A DNA stretch of 64,000 bases from the NCBI RefSeq assembly GCF_002261345.1, contig NZ_NEVT01000008.1, forward strand, positions 310,001-374,000, in the 5' to 3' direction. This document shows, piece by piece, positions 38,813-48,718 of the stretch. Below the pieces are notes generated by a model. That model was not told where the DNA came from and ran no database searches. It was given only the letters and a program-made list of their open reading frames with translations. Every line of letters begins with the position of its first letter. The stretch's first letter is position 1. A program made the position numbers and the translations under genes. This stretch comes from Bordetella genomosp. 2 (lineage in GTDB: Bacteria; Pseudomonadota; Gammaproteobacteria; Burkholderiales; Burkholderiaceae_B).

Positions 38813-39288
38813 CCACCGCCGCCGCGCATGCCGCGCCGCCCCCGCTCGAATACGTGGCCACGCTGCACGTCCAGGTAGGCCCGCCCCAGGAAGTCGGCGA
38901 CACCCCGCAGGGACGCCGGCGCGTCATCCCGATCCTGGGCGGGCGGGTCGAAGGCCCGCTGCTCAATGGCGCCATCCTGCCGGGCGGCGCCGACTTCCAG
39001 TCGATCCGGTCGGCCACCTACACCGATATTCATGCGCGCTACGTCATCGAGACGCCCACCGGCCAGCGGGTCTATGTCGAGAACACCGGCATCCGCACCG
39101 GCAGCGCCGACGACATCGCGCGGCTGGCGCGCGGCGAACCGGTCGACCCCGCCCGCATCTATTTCCGCAGCTACCCGCGCTTCGAGACCGCCGCGCCCGA
39201 ACTGGCCTGGCTGCACGACTGCCTGTTCATCGGCACCGGCGCCCGCTACCCGGACCGCGTGGAACTGCGCTTCTACCGCATCGGCTGA
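38809..39288 (+). CDS. DUF3237 (UPF0311) family protein
   Basis: 159 residues. LEYVATLHVQVGPPQEVGDT, VIPILGGRVEGPLLNGAILP and DIHARYVIETPTGQRVYVEN are the family's beta-barrel core. Function unknown; members often sit next to aromatic-compound flavoproteins. It is translationally coupled to the PhzS-like gene, so a role in the same step or in handling its product is likely (inference). No signal peptide. Confidence 0.85.
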   Translation: MTTAAAHAAPPPLEYVATLHVQVGPPQEVGDTPQGRRRVIPILGGRVEGPLLNGAILPGGADFQSIRSATYTDIHARYVIETPTGQRVYVENTGIRTGSADDIARLARGEPVDPARIYFRSYPRFETAAPELAWLHDCLFIGTGARYPDRVELRFYRIG

Positions 39289-39345
39289 GCCCGAGTATTG
39301 ACAAACGCCGGCCACGCACCGGCGGCCATCCCAAGGAGACGACCC

Positions 39346-40311
39346 ATGCCCTCGCTTTCCCGCCGCCTGCTGACCGCGGCCCTATTGTGCCTGCCGCTGG
39401 CCGCCGTGGCGCAATACCCCGACGCGCCCATCCGCCTGAACGTCGGCTTCCCGCCCGGCACCGGGCCCGACATCGTCGCGCGCACCCTGTCGCACCACCT
39501 GGGCGAACGGCTCGGGCAGAGCGTGGTGCTGGAGAACCGCGCCGGCGCGGGCGGCCAGATCGCCGCCCAGGCGGTCGCGCGCAGCCCGGCCGACGGCTAC
39601 ACCCTGCTGCTGGGCGAAGTCGGCTCCATCAGCATCTCGCCCGCCACGTACAGCAACCTCAATTACGACCCGGCGCGCGACTTTGCGCCGGTCTCCGAAG
39701 TCGTGCGCGCCGACTTCGTCCTGGTGGTGCCGGCCAGCTCGCCGCACCGGGACCTGGCGGCGTTCATCGCCGCCGGCAAGAACGCCGGCGACCGCGTGAA
39801 CTTCGGCACGTTCGGCGCCGGCACGCCGGGCCATTTCGGCGCCGAGCTGTTCGCGCGGGAAGTCGGCATGAAGATCGAGCCAGTGCACTACCGATCCACC
39901 GGCGACGCGGTCTCGGCCTTGATATCGGGCGGCGTGCAGGCCGCCTTCGTCACCACGGCGATGGCCGCGCCGCAGGTCAAGGGCGGCAAGATGCGCGCGC
40001 TGGCCATCACCGGCGCGCAGCCTTCCCCCGCGCTGCCCGGCGTGCCCACCTTCGCGCAGGCCGGCTACGACAAGGTCGATTTCGGCGCCTGGTTCGCCCT
40101 GTTCGCGCCGGCCGGCACGCCGGCAGCGGTGCTGGACCGCCTGCAGTCCGAAAGCGCCGCCGCATTGCGCGTGCCCGAGGCCCGACGCACCCTGGGCGAC
40201 GCCGGCTTCACCATCGTCGGCTCCGACCGCCAGGCCCTGCAGGCCTTGCTGGCATCCGAAGCCCGCCGCTGGTCGGACATCGTCAAGGCCACCGGCTTCA
40301 AGGCCAACTGA
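39346..40311 (+). CDS. Bug-family TTT substrate-binding protein
   Basis: 321 residues. The signal peptide (LTAALLCLPLAAVAQYP) is followed by DAPIRLNVGFPPGTGPDIVA, VVLENRAGAGGQIAAQAVAR and ADGYTLLLGEVGSISISPAT. AAGGAG precedes the ATG at 39346. It is the last gene of the PhzS-like/DUF3237 unit and presumably binds that pathway's acid. No membrane partner nearby. Confidence 0.92.
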   Translation: MPSLSRRLLTAALLCLPLAAVAQYPDAPIRLNVGFPPGTGPDIVARTLSHHLGERLGQSVVLENRAGAGGQIAAQAVARSPADGYTLLLGEVGSISISPATYSNLNYDPARDFAPVSEVVRADFVLVVPASSPHRDLAAFIAAGKNAGDRVNFGTFGAGTPGHFGAELFAREVGMKIEPVHYRSTGDAVSALISGGVQAAFVTTAMAAPQVKGGKMRALAITGAQPSPALPGVPTFAQAGYDKVDFGAWFALFAPAGTPAAVLDRLQSESAAALRVPEARRTLGDAGFTIVGSDRQALQALLASEARRWSDIVKATGFKAN

Positions 40312-40361
40312 CGCATCCCCGCCGCGTCCTGCATCAACTCAGCGACGGCAAGTGTCGTTCC

Positions 40362-40435
40362 AGGTGTCAGACACGTCCAGCGGCGACATCCATACCCAGG
40401 TCTGCAGGTGTCAGACACCTCCGGTGTCTGACACC
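40362..40435. repeat. GGTGTC-type palindromes at the Bug/htpG convergent end
   Basis: One single copy AGGTGTCAGACAC at 40362-40374 is followed by a pair GGTGTCAGACACC (40407-40419)-TCC-GGTGTCTGACACC (40423-40435). The pair forms 13-bp perfect arms. It is the same core as at 27659-27691 and lies 11 bases after the htpG stop on the minus side, where it could terminate either transcript. Confidence 0.7.
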
Positions 40436-40446
40436 CATTGCCCACC

Positions 40447-42354
40447 TCAAGCCTTCAGCAACAAGGCATTCATGCGCTTGACGAAGGCAGCCGGGTCGGC
40501 GATCTGCGCGCCTTCGGCCAGCAGCGCCTGGTCCAGCAGCAGGCGCGCCCACTCGCCGAACTCGTCGTCGCCGGCGTCGCGCACCCGCGCGATCAGCGCG
40601 TGCTCCGGGTTGATCTCCAGCACCGGCTTCACGTTGGGCGCGTCCTGGCCGGCGGCCTTCAGCATGCGCAACAGGTGGGGGCTCAGCTCGTTCTGGCCCA
40701 CCACCACGCAGGCCGGCGAATCGACCAGCCGCAGCGTCACCCGCACTTCCTTGACCTGGTCTTCCAGCGCCTTCTGCAGGCGCTCGACCAGCGGCTTGAA
40801 GGTCTCGGCCACTTCGGTCTGGCGCTTCTTCTCGTCCTCGTCGGCCAGCTCGGCCAGGTCCAGGCCGCCCTTGGCCACCGACACCAGCGGCTTGCCGTCG
40901 AATTCGCGCAGGTAGGACAGCATCCATTCGTCGACGCGGTCCGACAGCAGCAGCACCTCGATGCCCTTCTTGCGGAAGATCTCCAGGTGCGGGCTATTGC
41001 TGGCCGCCGCGAAGCTGTCGGCCGTCACGTAGTAGATCTTGTCCTGGCCTTCCTTCATGCGCGACACGTAGTCGGCGAACGACACGGTCTGGGCAGCCTC
41101 GTTGGCATGGGTCGAGGCAAAGCGCATCAGCTTGGCGATGCGTTCAAGATTGCCGGCATCCTCGCCCGCGCCTTCCTTCAGCACCTGGCCGAATTCCGTC
41201 CAGAAGGCGGCGTAATCCTCCGGCTTGTTCTCGGCCAGGTCCTCCAGCAGCGACAGCACGCGCTTGGCCGAGCCCTCGCGGATGGCGCGCACGTCGCGGC
41301 TTTCCTGCAGGATCTCGCGCGACACGTTCAGCGGCAGGTCGGCCGAATCGATCACCCCGCGCACGAAGCGCAGGTACGACGGCAGCAGTTGCTCGGCGTC
41401 GTCCATGATGAACACGCGCTTGACGTACAGCTTCACGCCGCGCCGCCCTTCGCGGTCCCACAGGTCGAACGGCGCGTGCTTGGGCACGTACAGCAGCTGC
41501 GTATATTCGCTGCGCCCCTCGACCCGGTTGTGGGTCCAGGCCAGCGGGTCGTCGTAGTCGTGCGACACCGTCTTGTAGAACTCGCGGTACTGCTCGTCGG
41601 TCACGTCGTTCTTGCTGCGCGTCCACAGCGCATTGGCCTGGTTGACCGTCTCCAGTTCGTCCTTCTTGACCTGCTCGCCCTTGTCGCTGTCCCACTCTTC
41701 CTTGGCCATGCGGATCGGCAGCGAAATATGGTCGGAATAGCGGCGCAGGATCTCGCGCAGCTTCCAGCCATTGAGCAGTTCGTCCTGGTCTTCGCGCAAG
41801 TGCAGCGTCACATCGGTGCCGCGCGTGTCTTTCTCGGCGGCGGCGATGCTGAACTCGCCCTGGCCGTCCGATTCCCAGAGGATCGCCTCGCCGGCGGCGG
41901 CGCCGGCCCGGCGGCTCAGCACCGTGACCTTGTCGGCCACGATGAACGACGAATAAAAACCCACCCCGAACTGGCCGATCAGCTGCGCGTCTTTCTGCTT
42001 GTCGCCGGTCAGCTGCGCGAAGAACTCGCGCGTGCCCGAACGGGCGATGGTGCCCAGGTTGGCCACGGCCTCGTCGCGCGACAGCCCGATGCCGTTGTCG
42101 GAAATGGTGATGGTGCGCGCGGCCTTGTCGTAGTCAACGCGGATGGCGAGCTCGCCGTCGCCTTCCAGCAGCGCCGGGTCGTCGATGGCCTGGAAGCGCA
42201 GCTTGTCGCAGGCGTCGGAGGCGTTCGAGACCAGTTCGCGCAGGAAGATTTCCTTATTGCTGTACAGCGAATGGATCATCAGGTGCAGCAACTGCTTCAC
42301 CTCGGCCTGGAACCCCAGGGTTTCAGGCGTGGCGGACGTGGCGGTTTGGCTCAT
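40447..42354 (-). CDS. htpG: Chaperone HtpG (Hsp90)
   Basis: 635 residues, typical length. The ATPase N domain shows [40 protein letters not shown] and [17 protein letters not shown]. Middle and C-terminal domains follow. It folds client proteins in the cytosol as an ATP-driven dimer. The start at 42354 ([20 protein letters not shown]) is well supported; 46 upstream in-frame codons run through the promoter. A heat-shock promoter lies 83-111 bases upstream. Confidence 0.96.
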   Translation of the reverse strand: MSQTATSATPETLGFQAEVKQLLHLMIHSLYSNKEIFLRELVSNASDACDKLRFQAIDDPALLEGDGELAIRVDYDKAARTITISDNGIGLSRDEAVANLGTIARSGTREFFAQLTGDKQKDAQLIGQFGVGFYSSFIVADKVTVLSRRAGAAAGEAILWESDGQGEFSIAAAEKDTRGTDVTLHLREDQDELLNGWKLREILRRYSDHISLPIRMAKEEWDSDKGEQVKKDELETVNQANALWTRSKNDVTDEQYREFYKTVSHDYDDPLAWTHNRVEGRSEYTQLLYVPKHAPFDLWDREGRRGVKLYVKRVFIMDDAEQLLPSYLRFVRGVIDSADLPLNVSREILQESRDVRAIREGSAKRVLSLLEDLAENKPEDYAAFWTEFGQVLKEGAGEDAGNLERIAKLMRFASTHANEAAQTVSFADYVSRMKEGQDKIYYVTADSFAAASNSPHLEIFRKKGIEVLLLSDRVDEWMLSYLREFDGKPLVSVAKGGLDLAELADEDEKKRQTEVAETFKPLVERLQKALEDQVKEVRVTLRLVDSPACVVVGQNELSPHLLRMLKAAGQDAPNVKPVLEINPEHALIARVRDAGDDEFGEWARLLLDQALLAEGAQIADPAAFVKRMNALLLKA

Positions 42355-42436
42355 GATTCGAACGATATGATCAAAAATTGAACAAAATACCGGCCCGGCG
42401 TCGGGGATTCCGCCGGCCGGGCCCGGAAACCGCAAG

Positions 42437-42465
42437 TTATATGGGCGGCCCCGGGGAATTTCAAG
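42437..42465 (-). promoter_or_regulatory. Sigma-32 heat-shock promoter of htpG
   Basis: Minus strand: CTTGAAA (42459-42465) matches the sigma-32 -35 consensus exactly. A 13-base spacer precedes CCCATATAA (42437-42445), close to the -10 consensus CCCCATNT. Confidence 0.8.
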
Positions 42466-42517
42466 ACACCGCCCGCCCGGCCCGGTGGGCACTTAACATA
42501 GCCCCTTGCATGTGTCA

Positions 42518-42531
42518 TTGTGTGGGGTCAA
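42518..42531 (+). promoter_or_regulatory. FNR/DNR-like box upstream of azurin
   Basis: TTGTG-TGGG-GTCAA keeps the outer TTG...CAA symmetry of CRP/FNR-family sites (TTGAT-N4-ATCAA) with TCAA exact on the right. It is centred about 105 bases before the azurin ATG. A similar box precedes nosR. Confidence 0.45.
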
Positions 42532-42628
42532 AGCCGCCGCAGGCAGGCCTGGATAAACTTTTGATTTTGGCGACACCGCCCCCGGCCCCTGCCGGCCCCT
42601 TCCCGTCGCCGTGTTACTGGAGATCCCC

Positions 42629-43078
42629 ATGCTGGTCAAAGCCACCCTTGCCGTCCTGCTGTCCGCCGCCAGCCTGCCCGTGCTGGCAGCGCAGTGCGAA
42701 ACCACCGTCGAAAGCAACGACGCCATGCAGTTCAACACCAAGGAAATCGTCGTCGACCAAAGCTGCAAGGAATTCACCGTCCACCTCAAGCACGTCGGCA
42801 AGATGGCCAAGGCCGCCATGGGCCACAACTGGGTCCTCACCAAGGAAGCCGACATGCAGGCCGTCGCCACCGACGGCATGACCGCCGGCCTCGACAAAGA
42901 CTACGTCAAGCCCGACGACGCCCGCGTCATCGCCCACACCAAGCTCATCGGCGGCGGCGAATCCGACTCCGTCACCTTCGACACCTCCAAGCTCGCCGCC
43001 GGCGACAAATACGCCTTCTTCTGCTCCTTCCCCGGCCACTGGGCCATCATGAAGGGCGCACTGAAGTTCGGCAGCTGA
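42629..43078 (+). CDS. azu: Azurin, periplasmic type 1 copper protein
   Basis: 149 residues: a signal peptide of about 21 ([17 protein letters not shown]), then mature azurin. Copper ligands are His in [11 protein letters not shown] and Cys, His and Met in [14 protein letters not shown]. The disulfide Cys pair is C-E-T and SCKEF. It shuttles electrons in the periplasm and could feed NosZ, given its place just upstream of nosR. The start at 42629 is used; a 6-residue extension is possible. It ends in a strong hairpin. Confidence 0.95.
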   Translation: MLVKATLAVLLSAASLPVLAAQCETTVESNDAMQFNTKEIVVDQSCKEFTVHLKHVGKMAKAAMGHNWVLTKEADMQAVATDGMTAGLDKDYVKPDDARVIAHTKLIGGGESDSVTFDTSKLAAGDKYAFFCSFPGHWAIMKGALKFGS

Positions 43079-43096
43079 TCCGCCTCGCTTCCATCG

Positions 43097-43128
43097 ACGG
43101 GCGCCCCACGGGGCGCCCGTTTCGTTTC
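43097..43128 (+). terminator. Terminator after azurin
   Basis: ACGGGCGCCCC and GGGGCGCCCGT form perfect 11-bp arms around AC, followed by TTTCGTTTC. It separates the azurin transcript from nosR. Confidence 0.8.
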
Positions 43129-43145
43129 ATACGTCCCCGACCGGG

Positions 43146-43159
43146 TTGACCTAGCGCAA
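43146..43159 (+). promoter_or_regulatory. FNR/DNR-like box upstream of nosR
   Basis: TTGAC-CTAG-CGCAA differs from the symmetric TTGAC-N4-GTCAA by two bases on the right. It lies about 66 bases before the nosR ATG at 43219, a workable activator distance for an oxygen- or NO-responsive regulator. Confidence 0.5.
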
Positions 43160-43218
43160 CGCGCGCCCCTGCGCGCCTGCGTAGCATGGCGTGCAACAAC
43201 ATTTCAAAGAGTAATCGC

Positions 43219-45462
43219 ATGCCAGGGCTCGTAGTACCGGCGAATTCCTCGGGGCTATTTCGCATCTTCGCCTTCCTCCTCCTGGCCTGTACCGCTGTCC
43301 TCCTCAGCACGGCGCAAGCCCAGCGGCTGCCGCATTTCCTGGCCGCCTTCCCGCCCGGCGAACTCTACCCCGGCGCCGACCGCCTCGGCCCGCCCGAAGG
43401 CCAGCCGCTCGCCGCCCGCGCCTACGCCGGCGACCGCCCCCTGGGCCATGTCTACCTGACCACCGACGTGGTCAACACGCGCGGCTATTCCAGCAAGCCC
43501 ATCGACGTCGTGGTGGCCCTGGCCGACAACGGCCGCATCGAAGCCGCCCGCCTGGTCGAACACCACGAACCCATCGTGCTGATCGGCATCCCCGAATCCC
43601 GCGTCGAGGCCTTCATCAACGGCTATGTGGGCCTGAACTTCATCGATTCCCCGCCGCGCCACGGCGCGCCGCCGCCGGTCGACATCATCAGCGGCGCCAC
43701 CGTCACGCTGATGGTCATCGGCGACAGCATCACCCGCTCCGCCATCGCGGTGGCGCGCAGCCGTGGCATCGGCGCGCCCGCCGCCGCCCCTGCCGGCGCC
43801 CCCGCCGCGCCGGCGCGGGTGGTGGACGACGCCCTCGGCCCGGTCCAGCCGTGGCAAGCCCTGCTCGACAGCGGCGCGGTGCAGCGCCTGCGCCTGTCGG
43901 TGGCCGACGTCAACCAGGCGTTCGAGCGCACCGGCCGGCACGACGCCGCCGCCCGCCCGGAAGCCGCCGACCCCGCCGCCACCTTCATCGACCTCTACGC
44001 GGCGCTGGTCAGCGTGCCCACCATCGGCCGCAGCCTGCTGGGCGACGCCACCTGGCAGCACCTGTCCGCCCGCCTGGCGCCGGGCCAGCAGGCCGTCCTG
44101 GTGGCGGGTAGCGGGGCCTACTCGTTCAAGGGGTCGGGCTACGTGCGCGGCGGCATCTTCGACCGCATCGAGATCATCCAGGGCGAAAGCAGCTTCCGCT
44201 TCCGCGACCGCGACCACCAGCGCCTGGCCGACGTCGCCGCCCCCGGCGCCCCGTCGTTCCCGGAAGTCGCCCTGTTCGTCGTCCCGGAAGACGCCACGCT
44301 GGACCCGGTCGCCCCCTGGCGCCTGCAGCTCATGGTGCAGCGCGTGCTCAGCGTCACGGACAAGGCTTTCGTCACCTTCGACCTGCCGTACGAACTGCCG
44401 CAGGCCTACACCCGTCCGGCCCCCGGGGCGGCGCCGGCCGACGCGCCCGTCGCGCAGCCCGCCGCGGCCGAGCCCGCCTTCGACGACACCGCGCCCGCGC
44501 TCTGGAAGCAGATCTGGCACGCCAAGCGCGGGCAGGTCGTCATCCTGGCCGTCGGGCTGGACGTGCTGGTGGGCATCTTCTTCTTCCAGGACCAGCTCAC
44601 CCGCCGCCCCCTGCTGCACGACCGCGTGCGGCTGGCCTTCCTGGCCTTCGCGCTTTTCTGGATCGGCTGGTATGCCCAGGCCCAGCTGTCGGTGGTCAAC
44701 GTGCTGACCTTCACCACCGCGCTGCGCACCGAGTTCCGCTGGGACGACTTCCTGATGGACCCGCTGGTGTTCATCCTGTGGTGCGCCACCGCCATCTCCA
44801 TGGTCTTCTGGAACCGCGGCGCGTTCTGCGGCTGGCTGTGCCCCTTCGGCGCCCTGCAGGAACTGGCCAACCGGCTGGCCAGGCGGTTGGGCATCAAGCA
44901 GGTCACCGTGCGCCACGGCGTCAACCAGCGCCTGTCCACCCTCAAGTACGTCATCTTCCTGGTGCTGTTCGGCTATTCGCTGTACGACCTGGCCCTGGCC
45001 GAGAAGCTCGCCGAAGTCGAACCCTTCAAGACGGCCATCATCCTGCGCTTCGTGCGCGACTGGCCCTTCGTGGTGTTCGCGGTGGCGCTGGTGGTCGCCG
45101 GGCTGTTCATCGAACGCTTCTTCTGCCGCTACCTCTGCCCGCTCGGCGCGGCGCTGGCCATCCCCGCGCGCCTGCGCATCTTCAACTGGCTGCGCCGCTA
45201 CCACGAATGCGGCAACCCCTGCCAGCGCTGCAACCAGGAATGCCCGGTGCAGGCCATCGACCCCACCGGCGCCATCAACCCCAACGAATGCATCCAGTGC
45301 CTGCATTGCCAGATGCTGTACCACCATGACGGCAAATGCCCGCCCCTGATCCAGAAGAAGGCCAAACGCGAACGCCGCCGCGCGCCGCCCGCGGAAGCCG
45401 TGCTGCACCACGTGCCGCGCGCCAAGCCCGACTCGCCGCCGTCTCCCTCCGCCAATTTCTGA
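43219..45462 (+). CDS. nosR: NosR, membrane flavin/Fe-S regulator and electron donor for N2O reductase
   Basis: 747 residues. Signal-like N-terminus; a periplasmic FMN-binding domain with [11 protein letters not shown] near residue 155; several membrane helices; GFW-like [17 protein letters not shown]; and two [4Fe-4S] motifs in [18 protein letters not shown] and [19 protein letters not shown]. It passes quinol electrons toward NosZ and is needed for nosZ expression. The ATG at 43219 is preferred over 43186 because AAAGAG lies upstream. Confidence 0.95.
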   Translation: MPGLVVPANSSGLFRIFAFLLLACTAVLLSTAQAQRLPHFLAAFPPGELYPGADRLGPPEGQPLAARAYAGDRPLGHVYLTTDVVNTRGYSSKPIDVVVALADNGRIEAARLVEHHEPIVLIGIPESRVEAFINGYVGLNFIDSPPRHGAPPPVDIISGATVTLMVIGDSITRSAIAVARSRGIGAPAAAPAGAPAAPARVVDDALGPVQPWQALLDSGAVQRLRLSVADVNQAFERTGRHDAAARPEAADPAATFIDLYAALVSVPTIGRSLLGDATWQHLSARLAPGQQAVLVAGSGAYSFKGSGYVRGGIFDRIEIIQGESSFRFRDRDHQRLADVAAPGAPSFPEVALFVVPEDATLDPVAPWRLQLMVQRVLSVTDKAFVTFDLPYELPQAYTRPAPGAAPADAPVAQPAAAEPAFDDTAPALWKQIWHAKRGQVVILAVGLDVLVGIFFFQDQLTRRPLLHDRVRLAFLAFALFWIGWYAQAQLSVVNVLTFTTALRTEFRWDDFLMDPLVFILWCATAISMVFWNRGAFCGWLCPFGALQELANRLARRLGIKQVTVRHGVNQRLSTLKYVIFLVLFGYSLYDLALAEKLAEVEPFKTAIILRFVRDWPFVVFAVALVVAGLFIERFFCRYLCPLGAALAIPARLRIFNWLRRYHECGNPCQRCNQECPVQAIDPTGAINPNECIQCLHCQMLYHHDGKCPPLIQKKAKRERRRAPPAEAVLHHVPRAKPDSPPSPSANF

Positions 45463-45505
45463 CCCCACACCACGGCCCCACGCCATTACATCCAAGGAGT
45501 TAGCC

Positions 45506-47413
45506 ATGTCCGATCAGAAAACCGACCGAACCGGACTCAGCCGCCGGGGCTTCCTGGGCACCGCCGCATTATCCGGTGCCGCAGGCCTCGTCGGCGGTGC
45601 GCACCTGTCCGGCGCCCACGCCAAAGACGACAAGCCGGGCGGCCAGTCCGGCCACGTGGCCCCCGGCGAGCTCGACGAATACTACGCCTTCAACTCCGGC
45701 GGCCAGTCGGGCGAAGTCCGCATCCTGGGCCTGCCCTCCATGCGCGAGCTGATGCGCATCCCGGTCTTCAACCACTGCAGCGCCACGGGCTGGGGCGTCA
45801 CCAACGAAAGCCGCAAGGTTCTCACCGAGGGCCTGACGGAAGAAACCCGCGCCTACCTGAAAGACAAGGGTGGCGTCTACCTGAACGGCGACGCGCACCA
45901 CCCCCACATGTCGTTCACCGACAGCACCTACGACGGGCGCTACGTCTTCATCAACGACAAGGCCAACAACCGCGTCGCGCGCATCCGCTGCGACGTCATG
46001 AAAACCGACAAGGTCACCGAGATCCCCAACGCCTCGGGCATTCACGGCCTGCGTCCGCAGCGCTACCCGCGCACCGGCTACGTGTTCGCCAACGGCGAGC
46101 ACATCGTGCCGCTGCCCAACGACGGCACCGTCACCGACGACCCCAAGAAGAACTTCTTCGCCATCTACACCGCCATCGACGGCGACACCATGAAGATCGC
46201 CTGGCAGGTCATGGTCGACGGCAACCTCGACAACGGCGACGCCGACTACCAGGGCAAGTACTCCTTCGCCACCTGCTACAACTCCGAGAAAGGCGTCACC
46301 GTCGAAGAAGCCTCGGCCAACGAACAGGACTGGGTCGTGGTCTTCAACATCAAGCGCATCGAGGAAGGCGTCAAGGCGGGCGACTTCAAGACGCTGAACG
46401 GCGTGCCGGTGCTCGACGGCCGGGCCGGCTCCAAGTACACCCGCTACATCCCCGTGCCCAACTCGCCGCACGGCTGCAACGCCGCGCCCGACGGCATCCA
46501 CGTGGTGCTCAACGGCAAGCTGTCGCCCACCGTCACCGTGCTGGACGTGCGCAAACTGGACGACCTGTTCGACGACAAGATCAAGCCGCGCGACTGCGTG
46601 GTAGCGGAACCCCAGCTCGGCCTGGGCCCGCTGCACACCGCCTTCGACGGCCGCGGCAACGCCTACACCACGCTGTTCATCGACAGCCAGATGGTCAAGT
46701 GGAGCCTCGACAAGGCCCGCCGCGCCTATGCCGGCGAGAAGGTCGACCCCATCATCCAGAAGCTCGACGTGCACTATCAGCCCGGCCACAACCACAGCAC
46801 CATGGGCGAAACGCGCGAGGCCGACGGCAAGTGGCTGGTGTCGCTCAACAAGTTCTCCAAGGACCGCTTCCTGAACGTCGGCCCGCTCAAGCCGGAGAAC
46901 GACCAGCTCATCGACATCTCGGGCGACGAAATGAAGCTGGTGCACGACGGCCCCAGCTTCGCCGAGCCGCACGACATGCTGCTGGTGCACCGCTCCAAGG
47001 TGCATCCGCTCAACGTCTGGAAGCGCGACGACCCCATGTGGGAAGACGCCCGCCAGCTGGCCAAGAAGGACGGCGTGGTGCTCGAGGACGCCGCCAAGGT
47101 GGTGCGCGACGGCAACAAGGTGCGGGTCTACATGATCGCCGTGGCGCCGATGTTCAGCGTCAAGCGCTTTGAGGTCAACCAGGGCGACGAGGTCACCGTG
47201 GTGGTCACCAACATGGAAGTCATCGAAGACCTGACCCACGGCTTCACGCTGGAAGGCCACGGCATCGCCATGGAAATCGGCCCGCAGGCCACTTCCTCGG
47301 TCACCTTCAAGGCCGACCGGCCGGGCGTCTTCTGGTACTACTGCCAGTGGTTCTGCCACGCGCTGCACATGGAAATGTCCGGCCAGATGGTCGTCCTGCC
47401 CAAGAAGTCGTAG
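45506..47413 (+). CDS. nosZ: Nitrous-oxide reductase NosZ
   Basis: 635 residues. The Tat signal is [17 protein letters not shown]; it is exported folded to the periplasm. A seven-bladed propeller holds the CuZ site ([41 protein letters not shown]). The CuA domain ends with [16 protein letters not shown], with both CuA cysteines, His and Met. It reduces N2O to N2. AAGGAG precedes the ATG. This is clade I (Tat-exported) NosZ. Confidence 0.97.
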   Translation: MSDQKTDRTGLSRRGFLGTAALSGAAGLVGGAHLSGAHAKDDKPGGQSGHVAPGELDEYYAFNSGGQSGEVRILGLPSMRELMRIPVFNHCSATGWGVTNESRKVLTEGLTEETRAYLKDKGGVYLNGDAHHPHMSFTDSTYDGRYVFINDKANNRVARIRCDVMKTDKVTEIPNASGIHGLRPQRYPRTGYVFANGEHIVPLPNDGTVTDDPKKNFFAIYTAIDGDTMKIAWQVMVDGNLDNGDADYQGKYSFATCYNSEKGVTVEEASANEQDWVVVFNIKRIEEGVKAGDFKTLNGVPVLDGRAGSKYTRYIPVPNSPHGCNAAPDGIHVVLNGKLSPTVTVLDVRKLDDLFDDKIKPRDCVVAEPQLGLGPLHTAFDGRGNAYTTLFIDSQMVKWSLDKARRAYAGEKVDPIIQKLDVHYQPGHNHSTMGETREADGKWLVSLNKFSKDRFLNVGPLKPENDQLIDISGDEMKLVHDGPSFAEPHDMLLVHRSKVHPLNVWKRDDPMWEDARQLAKKDGVVLEDAAKVVRDGNKVRVYMIAVAPMFSVKRFEVNQGDEVTVVVTNMEVIEDLTHGFTLEGHGIAMEIGPQATSSVTFKADRPGVFWYYCQWFCHALHMEMSGQMVVLPKKS

Positions 47414-47422
47414 CGGGCACGC

Positions 47423-48718
47423 ATGGGCCATGCCTTTTCCCCGCCGTTGCGCGGCGTGGCCCCGGCCGGCATGCTGCTGGCCGGGCTGGCCCTGGCCGGC
47501 GGCGCCGCGGCGGCCGTCGTCGCGCTGCCGGCCGGCGCCGACCTGCAACAGGCCATCGCCGCCGCCGCGCCCGGCGACGTGCTGCGCCTGGCGCCGGGCG
47601 AATACCCCGGCAACCTCGTCATCGACAAACCGCTCACGCTCGAAGGCCCGGCCGACCGCTCGGCCGTCATCCTCGGCGAGCGCGCCGGCCGCACCATCTG
47701 GGTGCACGCCGAGCGCGTCACGCTGCGCCAGCTCACCATCCGCCAATCCGGCCTGAGCCTGCCCGCCATGGACGCGGGCGTGTTCCTGGACCGCACCGCC
47801 CACCATGCCGTGGTCGAGCACAACGACATCCTCGACAACCTCATGGGCGTCTACGTATGGGGCCCGAACGAAGCGCTGGTGCGCGCCAACCGCATCGTCG
47901 GCAACACCGAACTGCGCGTGGCCGAGCGCGGCAACGGCGTATCGCTGTGGAACAGCCCCGGCAGCCGGGTGCTGGACAACGACATATCCGCCGGGCGCGA
48001 CGGCATCTTCTCCAATACCAGCCGCAACAACATCTTCCGCGGCAACCATTTCCACCAGCTGCGCTACGCAGTCCACTACATGTACACCAACGACAGCGAA
48101 GTCAGCGACAACTTCTCTGAAGACAACGACATCGGCTACGCCATCATGTATTCCCATCGCCTGGTTGTGCGCGGCAACACCGCCGTGCGCAGCCGCGACC
48201 AGGGCCTGATGTTCAACTATGCCAACGACGCGGTCATCACCGGCAACGCGGTACGCGGCGCGCCGAAATGCGCGTTCCTGTACAACGCCAACAACAACCG
48301 GTTCGACGCCAACCACTTCCAGGACTGCGACATCGGCATCCATTTCACCGCCGGCTCCGACGGCAACGAAATTTCCGGCAATGCCTTCATCAACAACAAG
48401 AACCAGGTCAAGTACGTGGGCACGCGCGTCATCGAATGGTCGCGCCACGGCCGCGGCAACTACTGGAGCGACAACACCGCCTTCGACCTGAACGGCGACG
48501 GCATCGCCGACACCGCCTACCGTCCCAACGACGTGGTCGACCAGATCCTCTGGCGCGCCCCGGCCGCGCGCATCCTGCTCAACAGCCCCGCCGTTTCCAT
48601 CGTGCGCTGGGCGCAGTCGCAATTCCCGGCGCTGCTGCCGGGCGGCGTCATCGACAGCGCCCCGCTGATGCAGCCGCCCGCCCTGCCCGCCGCCGGCGCC
48701 ATGAGGGCCGCCCGATGA
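47423..48718 (+). CDS. nosD: NosD, periplasmic copper-site maturation protein
   Basis: 431 residues: signal peptide, then right-handed beta-helix of CASH/PbH1 repeats (FSNTSRNNIFRGNHFHQLRY, EDNDIGYAIMYSHRLVVRGN). It works with the NosFY ABC transporter to supply sulfur/copper for the CuZ centre of NosZ. It starts 9 bases after nosZ and its stop overlaps the nosF ATG (ATGA). Confidence 0.95.
   Translation: MGHAFSPPLRGVAPAGMLLAGLALAGGAAAAVVALPAGADLQQAIAAAAPGDVLRLAPGEYPGNLVIDKPLTLEGPADRSAVILGERAGRTIWVHAERVTLRQLTIRQSGLSLPAMDAGVFLDRTAHHAVVEHNDILDNLMGVYVWGPNEALVRANRIVGNTELRVAERGNGVSLWNSPGSRVLDNDISAGRDGIFSNTSRNNIFRGNHFHQLRYAVHYMYTNDSEVSDNFSEDNDIGYAIMYSHRLVVRGNTAVRSRDQGLMFNYANDAVITGNAVRGAPKCAFLYNANNNRFDANHFQDCDIGIHFTAGSDGNEISGNAFINNKNQVKYVGTRVIEWSRHGRGNYWSDNTAFDLNGDGIADTAYRPNDVVDQILWRAPAARILLNSPAVSIVRWAQSQFPALLPGGVIDSAPLMQPPALPAAGAMRAAR

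Noticed and set aside
42354-42492. Longer HtpG start 46 codons upstream
   Set aside because: The extension reads through the sigma-32 promoter and is unlike any HtpG N-terminus.
45569-48622. A 1017-codon open frame antisense to nosZ and nosD
   Set aside because: High-GC third-position bias keeps antisense frames open; the product is repetitive Val/Ala/His-rich and has no motifs, while the plus strand encodes clear NosZ and NosD.
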